Origin: Fen-1362 sp964597035
GTDB taxonomy: Bacteria > Planctomycetota > Phycisphaerae > Sedimentisphaerales > Anaerobacaceae
DNA length: 64,000 nucleotides
Assembly (NCBI GenBank): GCA_964597035.1
Contig: CAZQWM010000007.1
Location: 26,340 to 90,339, forward strand
Direction of reading: 5' to 3'
Numbering within the stretch: the first letter of the stretch is position 1; each line of letters starts with the position of its first letter. The notes under the pieces are model-generated. The model was given only the letters and a program-made list of their open reading frames with translations, was not told the DNA's origin and did not search any database. Below, piece after piece: positions 50,827 to 60,564 of the stretch. A program made the position numbers and the translations under genes.

Positions 50827-51804
50827 ATGGCCAAACAGCCGCCTGAAGTATCCGTAGTTGTGCCGGTGTATAACGAGCAGGACAACATCAGACCGTTATA
50901 TGACCAGCTAACACAGGCACTGTCCAGCAGCCACAACTACGAGCTGATTTTCATAGATGACGGCAGCACAGACGGCAGCTTCCGCATTCTGTCCGGGTTG
51001 CACAATGAAGACAACAAAGTCAGGGTAATAAGGTTTCGTAAAAACTTCGGCCAGACTTCGGCTTTGAGTGCCGGCTTCGACCACGCCAACGGGGCGATTA
51101 TCATCGCCATTGACGCCGATTTGCAGAATGACCCGGCCGATATTCCAAAAATGATTGAAAAGCTCAACGAGGGCTACGACGTGGTCAGCGGCTGGCGCAA
51201 GAAAAGGCACGACAATGCCATCACCCGGCTGATACCGTCGATTGCCGCAAACTGGCTGATAGCGAAAATAACAGGGGTCAAGCTCCACGATTTCGGTTGC
51301 ACGCTTAAGGCGTACCGGCGAGAGGTCCTCGTAGAAACCCGTCTGTATGGCGAGATGCATCGATTCATCCCGGCACTGGCAAGCTGGTCTGGCGCACGTA
51401 TCTGCGAAATGGCTGTCAACCACCGGCCCAGAACCGCAGGCGTCGCAAAATACGGGCTGGGACGGACCTGGAAGGTGATGCTGGATTTGATTACGGTCAA
51501 GTTTCTCGGCTCGTATTCCACGAAGCCCATATATATCTTCGGAGGTCTCGGTATTTTGAGCACATTAGTCGCTTTGGCCTCGGGACTTGTCGTGCTGTAT
51601 CAAAAGTTCATTTCCGCGCAACACCTCCCTATGAATCGTAATCCTCTGCTTGTTCTGACCGCCCTTTTGATTACCACCACGATACAGCTCGTCCTGATGG
51701 GGCTTTTGGCGGAACTGCTGGTGCGGACGTATCATGAATCACAGAATCGACCGACCTACGTGATTCGGGAGATTCTCGAATCATCCACCGGAGACAGAAA
51801 ATGA
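50827..51804 (+). CDS. GT2 polyprenyl-phosphate sugar transferase (DPM1/ArnC-like)
   Basis: A 325-residue membrane-bound GT-A enzyme that would transfer a sugar from a nucleotide donor to polyprenyl phosphate. The GT2 core has VVVPVYNEQDN, FIDDGSTDGS and IDADLQNDPADIP (DxD-type), followed by a QxxRW-like region replaced by VSGWRKKR. Two C-terminal membrane helices (IFGGLGILSTLVALASGLVVL and ALLITTTIQLVLMGLLAELLV) are typical of ArnC/GtrB. It overlaps the next gene as ATGA, which encodes a GT-C transferase that would use the lipid-linked sugar. GGAG lies seven bases before the ATG. Confidence 0.88.
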   Translation: MAKQPPEVSVVVPVYNEQDNIRPLYDQLTQALSSSHNYELIFIDDGSTDGSFRILSGLHNEDNKVRVIRFRKNFGQTSALSAGFDHANGAIIIAIDADLQNDPADIPKMIEKLNEGYDVVSGWRKKRHDNAITRLIPSIAANWLIAKITGVKLHDFGCTLKAYRREVLVETRLYGEMHRFIPALASWSGARICEMAVNHRPRTAGVAKYGLGRTWKVMLDLITVKFLGSYSTKPIYIFGGLGILSTLVALASGLVVLYQKFISAQHLPMNRNPLLVLTALLITTTIQLVLMGLLAELLVRTYHESQNRPTYVIREILESSTGDRK

Positions 51805-53681
51805 CCGCGGCTTCTGCAAAGGGCCGTCAGCCGAGGGGCAAACACAAAAAACCGGCCGTGACCAAAAACACATCTGATACGGAGCTGGCGACAATTATTC
51901 TTATTGTAATTCTCGCAGGCATTCCATTTGCGCTTGGGCGGTATTTTGAACTCAGCTACCCGGACCCCTTCGACAGCGCCGCCAACGTCTACTCCGCCCA
52001 GCACATCCTCGACGGCGCAAAAATCGGCGTTGACGAACAGCCCAGCGCCGCCCTGGGGACACTGCTGGTTAATATCCTGGGTGTCCGGCTGTTCGGATTT
52101 AATGAATTTGGGCCAAAGCTCATTCAGACGATTATGCAGGCAGGCGCTCTCGTGGCGATGTTTATCGTGATGAGAAAGCTGTTCGGAAAGCTGCCAGCCG
52201 CCGCAGGAGTAATTGTGGTAGCGGTCTATCTGTCATGCCCTCTATTATCGAAATTCGGCAACGTCAAGGAACAGTATGCAATCGCGTGCATGGTGACGGG
52301 AGTAAGTTTTTTTGTGCTGCGACAACTTGGCGGCGGATGGTGGTATGGCGTTCTTGCCGGCGCGACTGCCGCCTGGGCGCCGCTTTTTAAGCCAACCGGT
52401 ACTTCCGCAATCGGTGCTATCGGCCTGTTCGTACTGGTGCAGCCGATATTCAGGCACAGGACGTGGAAACAAACGGGTATCGACATTGTATTGCTGCTGG
52501 CAGGTGCAGCAGCGGCAATTGCACCCTTGTATATATGGATAATCGGCTGGAACGTGCAACTGGCCCTTCCCTATGCGTTTGTCTACAAGACAATATCAGG
52601 CCTGTTCTCGACCGGCCAGGCCGCACACGCGACCGGTTATCTCTCAGGCACTAAAGCCGTAATACCGTTCTCAGAACAGTGGCCGAAGGTGCTGAGATTC
52701 TACCTTGAATTGATATTACCGATTTCTCTGGCGCTGGGCTCGATTGCAGCAAGGGTGTATAGGTTAATCGCCGGGGCAAAAAGACAATCCGCCGAAGATA
52801 AAAGCGGCGGTGAAAGATTTGTCCTGCTGTTTGCCGTATGGTGGCTGCTGGATATGGCTTTTGTCTGGATAAGCCCTCGCTCCTACGAGCAGTATTACCT
52901 TCCGCTGAACGCCTCCGCCGCTATGACGGGCGGGTATCTTGTGGCGATTTATCGCGACAAGCTGACTAAGGCGGTATTCAAGACCAAATGGGCCGTAACC
53001 GGGATCATCGCCTTTGCGGTGATGGTCTTGATGTCCTGGCACATATTCTTCGGCTTGCCGAGAAGCCCATATTCGGGCACCATGTATCCGCAAAAGCGAA
53101 ACGGCTACCTCCAGCGGTGGCAGGAAATCTCGATGCGCCGCACGCGGGGCTACAAAGCCCCCTGGGAAATAGCCGGTGAATATATACGCGACCACACAAA
53201 GCCGACCGACAAGATATACGTATGGGGCTGGGTGCCGGGTATATATCTGTCGGCTCAGAGGTTCAGCATCGCACCGAAGGCGTTTGAAAGCGAGATGCAC
53301 ACGCGCACGCCGGAGGAATTCGCAAAAAAAATAGACGGGCTTCTGGCCGCTTTCAAAAAACAAATGCCGAAATTCATTGTAGATAGCCGCAAAAACCATG
53401 TCCCTCTCGAACGGCCGCCGCACGAGCTTTGGCCTGTTGTACCGAAGGGTTTTATGGGTATGCAAAAAGAGGGATTTCTTCCACCGGACAAAACCTTTAT
53501 CGAGGCCTACCATAACATATGGGCAGATATGCTCAGGCAGCGCTTTGGTGAAGATGAAGCCCTCCGCTTCGAAGCAGTCAGGCCGTTTCGAGAATTCATA
53601 ATGAAAAATTACCGCATCGTTCAGATTTTTGGGCCAAACGTTGTATTTGAGCTGAAAACAACACCGCCACAAACTAAATGA
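51801..53681 (+). CDS. GT-C family glycosyltransferase (GT39/ArnT-like), first copy
   Basis: A 626-residue polytopic protein with about ten membrane helices in the first 440 residues and a soluble C-terminal domain. The first external loop after helix 1 (YFELSYPDPFDSAANVYSA) carries acidic residues in the position of the GT-C catalytic motif. Such enzymes use polyprenyl-phosphate sugars as donors on the outer face of the inner membrane. Translational coupling (ATGA) to the GT2 gene implies the GT2 supplies its donor. Acceptor unknown: glycan, lipid or protein are all possible. Confidence 0.75.
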   Translation: MTAASAKGRQPRGKHKKPAVTKNTSDTELATIILIVILAGIPFALGRYFELSYPDPFDSAANVYSAQHILDGAKIGVDEQPSAALGTLLVNILGVRLFGFNEFGPKLIQTIMQAGALVAMFIVMRKLFGKLPAAAGVIVVAVYLSCPLLSKFGNVKEQYAIACMVTGVSFFVLRQLGGGWWYGVLAGATAAWAPLFKPTGTSAIGAIGLFVLVQPIFRHRTWKQTGIDIVLLLAGAAAAIAPLYIWIIGWNVQLALPYAFVYKTISGLFSTGQAAHATGYLSGTKAVIPFSEQWPKVLRFYLELILPISLALGSIAARVYRLIAGAKRQSAEDKSGGERFVLLFAVWWLLDMAFVWISPRSYEQYYLPLNASAAMTGGYLVAIYRDKLTKAVFKTKWAVTGIIAFAVMVLMSWHIFFGLPRSPYSGTMYPQKRNGYLQRWQEISMRRTRGYKAPWEIAGEYIRDHTKPTDKIYVWGWVPGIYLSAQRFSIAPKAFESEMHTRTPEEFAKKIDGLLAAFKKQMPKFIVDSRKNHVPLERPPHELWPVVPKGFMGMQKEGFLPPDKTFIEAYHNIWADMLRQRFGEDEALRFEAVRPFREFIMKNYRIVQIFGPNVVFELKTTPPQTK

Positions 53682-53747
53682 CAAACACAAAACCCAGTAC
53701 TTGGCAGGTCAACAAAACGTAGACCGAGATTGTCAGGGGGCAGGGAA

Positions 53748-55454
53748 ATGAGGAACAGACAGGTAAAACCGAAAAAAGAACCAATCACCCTGCCAAAAGC
53801 CGGATTCTTCTGGACCAAGTGGCACGTTACGGGATTACTTGTTGTCCTGGCCTTCAGTGCAACTATTAACACTATCGGAATTAACTGGGGGCGAACCGGC
53901 CTGGTCTCATGGCAGCCGGACTCTATCGAAGGAATCGTATCTGTATCCGAGAATCAACGCCTTTTCGGCGAGTGGAGCCATAAGTATCCAAGAGGACACT
54001 TTCTAATTAACGCCGCCTTCTACCAGCCATTACTGAAACACTGGGAGAAAAACCCTGTCACAGTCAGAACAACAAAAGGAGAGATTATATCACAAGTCTT
54101 GACCATAGACAGATTGGCACTGCTTGCCCGGGTTTCACGTTGGATTTCTGTGACTATGGGAACAACCATAGTGCTGGCTACATTTCTTGTAGCAATGCTG
54201 CTGTTTAACGATTACCTTGCCTCCCTGCTGGCCGCCCTGGCTCTTTCACTGTTACAGCTTTTCGTTTTCTACAGTCATACCGGCACGGTCGACATACCGT
54301 ATATATTCTGGTTCACCTTGGGGCTGTACTGGGCTGTTAAAGCGTCATACGTGGGCAAATGGCATCACTTCATACTGGCAGGTCTTTTCTGCGGCTACTC
54401 TGTAGGCACCAAGGAACCCGCTGCCGGATACATTATGGGCCTTGGTATCGCTACGGCCGTTGCAATGATACACAAATCCATCAATTCAGAGCATAATCTT
54501 AAAAAAGCCGTGCTGTCGGTCTTTTCCCTCAAAGTTTTAGCTGCAACCGTTGTGTTCTTCCTGGTTTTCGCAGTCCTAAACGGCTTTCTCGCCGGGCCCG
54601 ACGAATTTCTTAACCGGGTTCGTTTCTGGAGCGCCGTGCCGGCAAAGTGCAATACCAGCTACACAGGGCAAGTTAACCTGCTTGGGCGAAGCGCTTCTCA
54701 ACTTTACTATGGTATGGGCTGGCCCTTATTAGCTCTTGGCACGGTATCAGTTCTGTATTGCTGCAAAAAATATCCCATAGAAGCTATCTTTTGCATCGCA
54801 CCGCTGGTAGTATTCTATGCGCTCATTATCACGCGGATTAAGTTCGTATGCCCCCGATTCCTGCTGGCTGGTTATCCGGGCCTTGCTGTGCTTATCGGCA
54901 AGACATCTGCTGACTGGCTGCGATGGAAGTATCCGCCATTTGTTGTGCGCATCCTGCCAATCGGACTTGTTTATGCCCTGTCTCTGCTGTACTGTATCGC
55001 TCTTGACCTGGAGTTGCTTAACGACACTCGAATACAAACCGAAACGTGGTTTGCCGGAAACGTTAGTCGCAACAGAACAATCGGACTGGTATTTGATAAA
55101 ATATACAGCCCCCGCCTCGGATTTATGGGATATCGTGTCATCTGTCCATGGAGACCTCCCGATAATCCTGACACAACAAGCTCATTTGACGTTTACCCGG
55201 AATACCTGGTTGTTACCAATGACAAGCCCCAGCGCACCGACGGACCTGCCGACGACAAGTTCAGAGAGGAGCTTATTAACGGCGATACGGGCTATAAGAA
55301 GGTGATTTCATTCAGACCAAAGTATATGTACCCTGCCAAGACCATCTTCGGACTGGCAGGGTGGCCAACCAAAAAAAATAATTTCCAGAGTCCTGAGATA
55401 ATAGTATTCAAAAAGCAGGAGGGCTTCTTCAAAGCCACAAGACAACAAAAATGA
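53748..55454 (+). CDS. GT-C family glycosyltransferase (GT39-like), second copy
   Basis: A 568-residue polytopic protein with the same general plan: a membrane helix (VTGLLVVLAFSATINTIGI), an external loop NWGRTGLVSWQPDSIEGI with the likely catalytic acidic residue, about nine more helices to residue 420 and a C-terminal soluble part (YSPRLGFMGYRVICPWRPP). Sequence similarity to the preceding protein is low apart from topology. The ATG at 53748 follows GGGGGCAGGGAA and is preferred to a TTG at 53730. The stop overlaps the next gene as ATGA. Confidence 0.75.
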   Translation: MRNRQVKPKKEPITLPKAGFFWTKWHVTGLLVVLAFSATINTIGINWGRTGLVSWQPDSIEGIVSVSENQRLFGEWSHKYPRGHFLINAAFYQPLLKHWEKNPVTVRTTKGEIISQVLTIDRLALLARVSRWISVTMGTTIVLATFLVAMLLFNDYLASLLAALALSLLQLFVFYSHTGTVDIPYIFWFTLGLYWAVKASYVGKWHHFILAGLFCGYSVGTKEPAAGYIMGLGIATAVAMIHKSINSEHNLKKAVLSVFSLKVLAATVVFFLVFAVLNGFLAGPDEFLNRVRFWSAVPAKCNTSYTGQVNLLGRSASQLYYGMGWPLLALGTVSVLYCCKKYPIEAIFCIAPLVVFYALIITRIKFVCPRFLLAGYPGLAVLIGKTSADWLRWKYPPFVVRILPIGLVYALSLLYCIALDLELLNDTRIQTETWFAGNVSRNRTIGLVFDKIYSPRLGFMGYRVICPWRPPDNPDTTSSFDVYPEYLVVTNDKPQRTDGPADDKFREELINGDTGYKKVISFRPKYMYPAKTIFGLAGWPTKKNNFQSPEIIVFKKQEGFFKATRQQK

Positions 55455-56599
55455 AAATCCTTATGCTAAACTACGAGTGGCCGCCGATAGGCGGCGGAGC
55501 GGGAAAAGCCCACTTAGCTATACTCAGACAGTTCATTGGGCGGGACGACCTGTCGGTCGACGTGCTGACATCCATGCCGCAGCCCGGATTCTCAATAGAG
55601 CATCTGGCAGGCAATATCACTATTCATAAAGTCGGCATACATAAGAAGGACCTGCACTTCTGGCGTAAGATTGAGGTTGTCGAATGGCTTATCAAGGCAA
55701 GAACTCACTACCGCAGATTGCTGCGGGATAATACGTATTCATTCGCTCACGCGTTCTTTGCTTTCCCTACCGGCTGGCTCTGCTACAAAACAGCTGACAA
55801 GCTGCCTTATATAATCTCGCTCCGCGGTTCAGACGTTCCGGGTTACAATATACGCTTGAACCTGGACTACAAGCTGCTGTCCGGCCTGTTTCGAAAAATA
55901 TGGTCCCGCGCTTCATCTGTCGTTTCAAACAGCGTTGGCTTGCAAAAACTTGCACTGAAGTTTATGCCGAGTCTTGAGATTGGTGTGATACCTAACGGTA
56001 TAGATTGCGAAAGATTCAAGCCGGTAGAAGATAAAAAAATCGGTACGCCTGTTCGTGCGCTCACGGTCTGCCGTCTAATCAGCAGAAAAAGAATCAACCT
56101 TCTCATTGAAGCCGCTGCAAAGGCCAACAATTCCGGTGTTGAGGTTAACCTGGATATTGCCGGTGACGGTAATCTCATGAATCCTTTGAAGGAACTCTCG
56201 GAAAAACTGGGTGCCGGCAAGTGCGTGAACTTCCTCGGCAGGGTGCCCCAACAGCAGATGCCAGAGCTTTATCGCAATAACGATATCTTTCTTATGAGCA
56301 GCGCCCACGAAGGAATGAGCAACGCAATGCTCGAAGCAATGGCTTCGGGCCTGCCGATTATCACGACGCGATGCGAAGGTGTCGATGAGTTAATTGCCGA
56401 CAACGGCGTTATCCTCGAAAACCCGGACGCCGCGGCGCTTGCCGAGGCAATAAGCAAATTGGCCGAAAACCAGCAGAGCTACAAAACGATGTCTGCAGCG
56501 GCAAGAGCGAAGGCAAAAGAATTCAGTTGGAACAAGGCTGCTGAACAATATGAGCAGCTCTACCGGCGCATCTGCAAAGAGAAAACAACGGGAGTCTAG
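55451..56599 (+). CDS. GT4 family glycosyltransferase, first
   Basis: A 382-residue cytoplasmic GT-B enzyme. The N-terminal domain begins ILMLNYEWPPIGGGAGKAH, a common GT4 opening with the glycine-rich acceptor loop. The C-terminal domain has IPNGIDCERFKP, LTVCRLISRKRINLLIEA and the E-x7-E donor motif in SAHEGMSNAMLEAMASGLP. Retaining mechanism is expected; donor and acceptor are unknown. It overlaps the GT-C gene by four bases. Confidence 0.9.
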   Translation: MKILMLNYEWPPIGGGAGKAHLAILRQFIGRDDLSVDVLTSMPQPGFSIEHLAGNITIHKVGIHKKDLHFWRKIEVVEWLIKARTHYRRLLRDNTYSFAHAFFAFPTGWLCYKTADKLPYIISLRGSDVPGYNIRLNLDYKLLSGLFRKIWSRASSVVSNSVGLQKLALKFMPSLEIGVIPNGIDCERFKPVEDKKIGTPVRALTVCRLISRKRINLLIEAAAKANNSGVEVNLDIAGDGNLMNPLKELSEKLGAGKCVNFLGRVPQQQMPELYRNNDIFLMSSAHEGMSNAMLEAMASGLPIITTRCEGVDELIADNGVILENPDAAALAEAISKLAENQQSYKTMSAAARAKAKEFSWNKAAEQYEQLYRRICKEKTTGV

Positions 56600-56695
56600 A
56601 AATATAGAAACTCACATACTTTTGCAAAGAACATAGCCAAAAACAGTCACAGCATATACAATAGTCCCATACATATAAGTACGCGGAGTAGCGGT

Positions 56696-58033
56696 ATGAA
56701 CTGGAGAAAACCTGTTATTTTTAGTCTGCTGCATGCAAGTGGCAGCAGGATACCGAAAAACCTTCGAGAGATTGCGAAGTATGAATATGCCAGTCGGGAG
56801 GAGCTTGAGAAGCTCGGCCGAGTCAATCTCGAAAAATTACTGCTGCACGCCTATCACAATGTTCCTTACTACCGCAAGACCCTAAGAAATTGCGGCGTTA
56901 TTAATGACGATAAGGTCCGCCTTGACAGATTCTCCGATATTCCCATTCTGACCAAGGATATAATACGAAGCGAAGGCGGCAATTTATATTCAGGCGACCA
57001 CAAGGGAAGAAAATCATACGAAAATACATCGGGCGGCAGTACAGGTGAGCCGGTCCGGCTTATCCAGGACGCTGAATACAACGACGGCAATATCGCCACC
57101 AAGCTCTATTTTAATACCGTCCTCGGCAAGCAGCCCGGAGAACCCGAAATAAAGTTCTGGGGCTCAGACCGAGACATCATCGAAGGAAACCTCACGCTAA
57201 AAGACAGAATGATTAATTTTTTATACAACAGACAATTCTTTAATTGCTATCGGATGGGTGTGGAGGAAATGAATCGGTTGATTGACCTTAATAACCGCTT
57301 CAGACCGGTTGCCTACTGGAGCTATATGGAATCCGCATTTGAGCTTGCCAACTACCTCGGCGAGCACAACCTGTCATTCCATCCGCCAAAATTCGTAATA
57401 TCTACTATCGGCCCACTAACACCGGAAGTCAGAGAAAAGATTCAAACAGAACTCAAGTGCAAAGTCTATAACCAATACGGCTCCAGAGAAGTTGGAGCGA
57501 TAGCATGCGAGTGTCCCGAGCAGAACGGACTGCATACATTCCCATGGTGGAACCGTATCGAGATTCTCGATGAAAATAGTAAACCCGTCGAGCAGGGACG
57601 GGTGATTGTCACGACACTGCTGAACTACTCGATGCCCTTGATAAGATACGATATTGGCGACGTGGCGGTGAGCGGCGATTGTGATTGTCCCTGCGGGAGA
57701 AACACATTCAAACTCAAAGAAATCATTGGCCGGACACTCGGGTACTTTAAGCAGCGCGACGGCTCCCTCGTGCACAGCCATTTCATCGTGCAGATGCTTT
57801 TTTTCAGAAATTGGATAAAGAGATTCCAAGTCGTGCAGGACCGTTACGACCACATCCTCATCAGGGTAGAGCTTCGCTCGGGCAAACAAGCTCCTGAGTC
57901 AGATTTGAAAGACATCATCACAAAGACAAAGATGCTGATGGGCCAGAGCTGCCAGGTCGATATAGAATTCGTCGACGAAATTAGCAGAACCGCAAGCGGC
58001 AAATATGTTTACACGTTGTGCAGGGTCAAATGA
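56696..58033 (+). CDS. CapK/PaaK-type adenylate-forming ligase
   Basis: A 445-residue member of the phenylacetate-CoA ligase family, in the branch often found in capsule and exopolysaccharide clusters (CapK). The AMP-binding P-loop is ENTSGGSTGEPVRLI; NQYGSREVGAIACECPEQNGLH and MPLIRYDIGDVAV are the later adenylation motifs; a Cys group (CDCPCGRN) is in the C-terminal half. In such clusters these enzymes are thought to activate an acid for attachment to a sugar, but this has rarely been shown. GGAG lies eight bases before the ATG. Confidence 0.85.
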   Translation: MNWRKPVIFSLLHASGSRIPKNLREIAKYEYASREELEKLGRVNLEKLLLHAYHNVPYYRKTLRNCGVINDDKVRLDRFSDIPILTKDIIRSEGGNLYSGDHKGRKSYENTSGGSTGEPVRLIQDAEYNDGNIATKLYFNTVLGKQPGEPEIKFWGSDRDIIEGNLTLKDRMINFLYNRQFFNCYRMGVEEMNRLIDLNNRFRPVAYWSYMESAFELANYLGEHNLSFHPPKFVISTIGPLTPEVREKIQTELKCKVYNQYGSREVGAIACECPEQNGLHTFPWWNRIEILDENSKPVEQGRVIVTTLLNYSMPLIRYDIGDVAVSGDCDCPCGRNTFKLKEIIGRTLGYFKQRDGSLVHSHFIVQMLFFRNWIKRFQVVQDRYDHILIRVELRSGKQAPESDLKDIITKTKMLMGQSCQVDIEFVDEISRTASGKYVYTLCRVK

Positions 58034-58160
58034 AATCGGGCAATGATTCAGCCATTACAGTATGCTTCAGACGATTTCCCATTCAAACGCGGCAAGGCCA
58101 GCCGCCCCAAATACATCACACCCCAAATGAACACAACAGAAGGAGCTTCCTTAAGGTGAC

Positions 58161-59264
58161 ATGAAAACAAGAGTACTACAAATAATAGACCACTTAGGTT
58201 TAGGCGGCGCACAGCTCGTTGCAAAGGGAATCTTCGAGGCTTTCCAGAAAGATGCTATGTTCCTATATGCCTTGCGCCGAAGCCCCTATCAGATGATGAT
58301 TGACCATGACAACGTTCACATCGCCGATACCACTCACAGGTACGACATTAAATCTTCACTTGACGCAGCAAAACTAGCCAAGACCACCAAGGCTAAAATT
58401 CTGCACTGCCATCTTGAAAAGGCAACCGCCTTGGGGATTCTCCTGAAAATGTTTGTTTTGCGAAACACAAAGCTCATCGTCCATGAACATGGACAAATCT
58501 TCCAAAGGTACGCAAGATACACTCGCATGGTAAGGTTGTTCCGAAATGTCATTGACCTGTTCATCGCAGTCTCACATGCAACTAAGCAGAAGCTGGTTGA
58601 AAACACTGGGGTCAATCCTTGTAAAATTGAGGTTTTGCATAACTTCGTCGATATCACAAGATTCCAGTATGACAAAGAAAAACAGCCAATAGAGCGAGCG
58701 GCAAGGCAAGATTTCTGCATAGGATTTGCGGGCCGGCTCGCAAAACAGAAAGGCTGGGAACAATTGCTGCACGCTGCCTCAATATTGAAAGACAAAGACC
58801 CGGAAGTCCGTTTTCTGATTGCCGGAGATGGACCGGACAAAAACAAAATGATAAACCTTATGAAACAACTGAATCTGGAAAACAGGGTGGAATACCTCGG
58901 TCTTGTGCCCGATATGCCCAAATTCTATAATCTGTTGGATTGCCTCGTCATTCCCTCACGTTGGGAACCGCTCGGCATAGTAGCAATCGAAGCACAGGCC
59001 TCCGGCATACCAGTGATAGGCTCGAATATAGATGGTCTGGCTGAAATAATAACCGACAGAGAAAACGGCTTGCTCTTTGAAGTTAAAAACGTGCAGGACT
59101 TGGTGCACAAGATACGGTTGATTAAAGAAGATAGCGATTTGAGAGAAGCAATAGTAGAAACCGGCAAACAGACAGTGAAAAAATATTCTGTCACAAAATA
59201 CATCGACTCTATTAGGAAAGTATATGAAGAGCTCGGGCAACCCTCAGCAGGAAAAAGGTCCTGA
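58161..59264 (+). CDS. GT4 family glycosyltransferase, second
   Basis: A 367-residue GT-B transferase. It opens with LQIIDHLGLGGAQLVAKGIF, has HEHGQIFQRYARYTRM in the N-terminal domain, then FAGRLAKQKGWEQLL and the donor motif RWEPLGIVAIEAQASGIPVIG with the E-x7-E spacing. Specificity is unknown. The ATG follows AAGG by five bases; the 127 bases before it show nothing recognisable. After its stop, 150 bases remain before the next gene. Confidence 0.9.
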   Translation: MKTRVLQIIDHLGLGGAQLVAKGIFEAFQKDAMFLYALRRSPYQMMIDHDNVHIADTTHRYDIKSSLDAAKLAKTTKAKILHCHLEKATALGILLKMFVLRNTKLIVHEHGQIFQRYARYTRMVRLFRNVIDLFIAVSHATKQKLVENTGVNPCKIEVLHNFVDITRFQYDKEKQPIERAARQDFCIGFAGRLAKQKGWEQLLHAASILKDKDPEVRFLIAGDGPDKNKMINLMKQLNLENRVEYLGLVPDMPKFYNLLDCLVIPSRWEPLGIVAIEAQASGIPVIGSNIDGLAEIITDRENGLLFEVKNVQDLVHKIRLIKEDSDLREAIVETGKQTVKKYSVTKYIDSIRKVYEELGQPSAGKRS

Positions 59265-59418
59265 CTGCCAATCCCGGCTTACCATAAACCGAGGTTATCT
59301 TGTAGTTGATTCCGGGTTTAAGACAACTGCATATGCCCCGGAAAATCAGGTCTTTCTGGGTATCGACCGGCTGAATCGAATTTTGAATCCTGGCATAATC
59401 ATACAAAACCAGACATGA
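59224..59418 (+). CDS. Doubtful small open frame between GT4 and pyruvyl transferase
   Basis: A 64-codon frame that overlaps the end of the GT4 gene by 41 bases and meets the next start as ATGA. It has AGGAAAG before its ATG, so translation is possible, but the product has no recognisable domain, signal or membrane segment. It may merely couple translation to the pyruvyl transferase gene. Kept only as a low-confidence entry because the 150-base gap is otherwise empty. Confidence 0.2.
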   Translation: MKSSGNPQQEKGPDCQSRLTINRGYLVVDSGFKTTAYAPENQVFLGIDRLNRILNPGIIIQNQT

Positions 59419-60554
59419 AACGAGTCGCAATCTTAGGGTCGTTCAGTGGAAGAAACAAAGGAGATCTGGCAATCCTGCGCGCCCAGCTGTTGAATTTACT
59501 CAAAGGTATAAATGAACCGCTCGCAATCTATATATTTACCAAGGACCCCCAATTTCTCCGTCAATATCTCGAGGATATCCCCGAGAATAGCCATGGAACT
59601 CAAGTACATATAGTGAAAAGCCTGACTAGCTACATTGGACTTAAAACTCTTACTATCCTGACGAGATGTGACAAGATTATCATCGGAGGGGGAGGATTGT
59701 TCTTTGACTTCGGACTATTAAATCCAATGTTCAGCCACCTGTTCAATCTCTTTATCCTTTCTTACATTTTCAGATTGCTGGGCAGGAAAATCATGGTCTT
59801 CGCAGTAGGTGCCTCCAACCTCCGCTCAAAAGCGTCTCGATTCATGACCAGGAGCGTTCTCAAAAGTGCTTCCGTTATCTCTGTAAGAGACCAACTAACC
59901 GCAGACATTTTGGGCAACCTCACCAATAAACAGATTGTTCTTGGGGCCGACCCTGTCTTCCTTATGACGCCAAAGCAGACCAAAAGAACCGAGCAAATAA
60001 TCAAATCCTGGCCTAGGGGCAAACGAATACTCCTGTGCCTGCACCGATTGATTTTCATAAACGACAATGCAGGGAACAGAGAACATCTACTACAACTGTT
60101 CGTGTCAGAAGTTCGGGGCTTCGCAGAAAACAAAAATTACAACTTACTGACTTATACCAATTCAACTAATCAGCGGTTCGCCCGATATATTGCCGAACTG
60201 TGCGACAACTCTGCCATGCCCGCTCTATCCGGAGAAAATCATTTGCTGCCGGAGGAAATCATCGCCCTGCTGTCAAACGTCAACCTTGTCATTGCCAGTC
60301 AAATGCATTTATGTATTTTTGCATATATTGCTGGAGTACCTTTTCTCAGCATCCCTTATACTGAAAAGGTTGACCAGTTCAATAAAATGACGGAGAACAC
60401 AAACTATTTACGGCTAACAGAGATGGCAGATAAGGCTAAAGTCGTGGAAATCCTTGAAAGAACCATTTCCACTGGCCCTTGTCCCCACAAAAACGATATT
60501 TCCAAGAAAGCAAACACTCTCATTGAACTACTGTTACAGTTTATCCGGAGCTGA
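59415..60554 (+). CDS. Polysaccharide pyruvyl transferase family protein
   Basis: A 379-residue member of the CsaB/WcaK-type family that adds ketal-linked pyruvate from phosphoenolpyruvate to sugar residues. Family features are AILGSFSGRNKGDLAILRAQL at the start, DKIIIGGGGLFFDFG, VFAVGASNLRSKASRF, SVISVRDQLTADIL and a late ASQMHLCIFAYIAGVPFLSIPY with the expected His. A pyruvylated sugar would add negative charge and could serve as an anchoring ligand for surface proteins. It lies inside the glycan cluster. Confidence 0.88.
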   Translation: MKRVAILGSFSGRNKGDLAILRAQLLNLLKGINEPLAIYIFTKDPQFLRQYLEDIPENSHGTQVHIVKSLTSYIGLKTLTILTRCDKIIIGGGGLFFDFGLLNPMFSHLFNLFILSYIFRLLGRKIMVFAVGASNLRSKASRFMTRSVLKSASVISVRDQLTADILGNLTNKQIVLGADPVFLMTPKQTKRTEQIIKSWPRGKRILLCLHRLIFINDNAGNREHLLQLFVSEVRGFAENKNYNLLTYTNSTNQRFARYIAELCDNSAMPALSGENHLLPEEIIALLSNVNLVIASQMHLCIFAYIAGVPFLSIPYTEKVDQFNKMTENTNYLRLTEMADKAKVVEILERTISTGPCPHKNDISKKANTLIELLLQFIRS

Positions 60555-60564
60555 GGACACAACT

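Noticed and set aside
52764..53690. Long minus-strand open frame opposite the first GT-C gene (308 codons)
   Set aside because: The plus-strand product has clear membrane topology and is translationally coupled; the antisense product has no domain or start signal.
59264..59415. Confident call of the 64-codon frame between two glycan genes
   Set aside because: No domain or hydrophobic segment, and it overlaps the preceding gene; kept only as a low-confidence feature.
60454..60564. Longer start for the flippase-like protein
   Set aside because: It lies entirely within the end of the pyruvyl transferase gene and adds a non-hydrophobic stretch unlike the family; the TTG at 60565 has a ribosome site.
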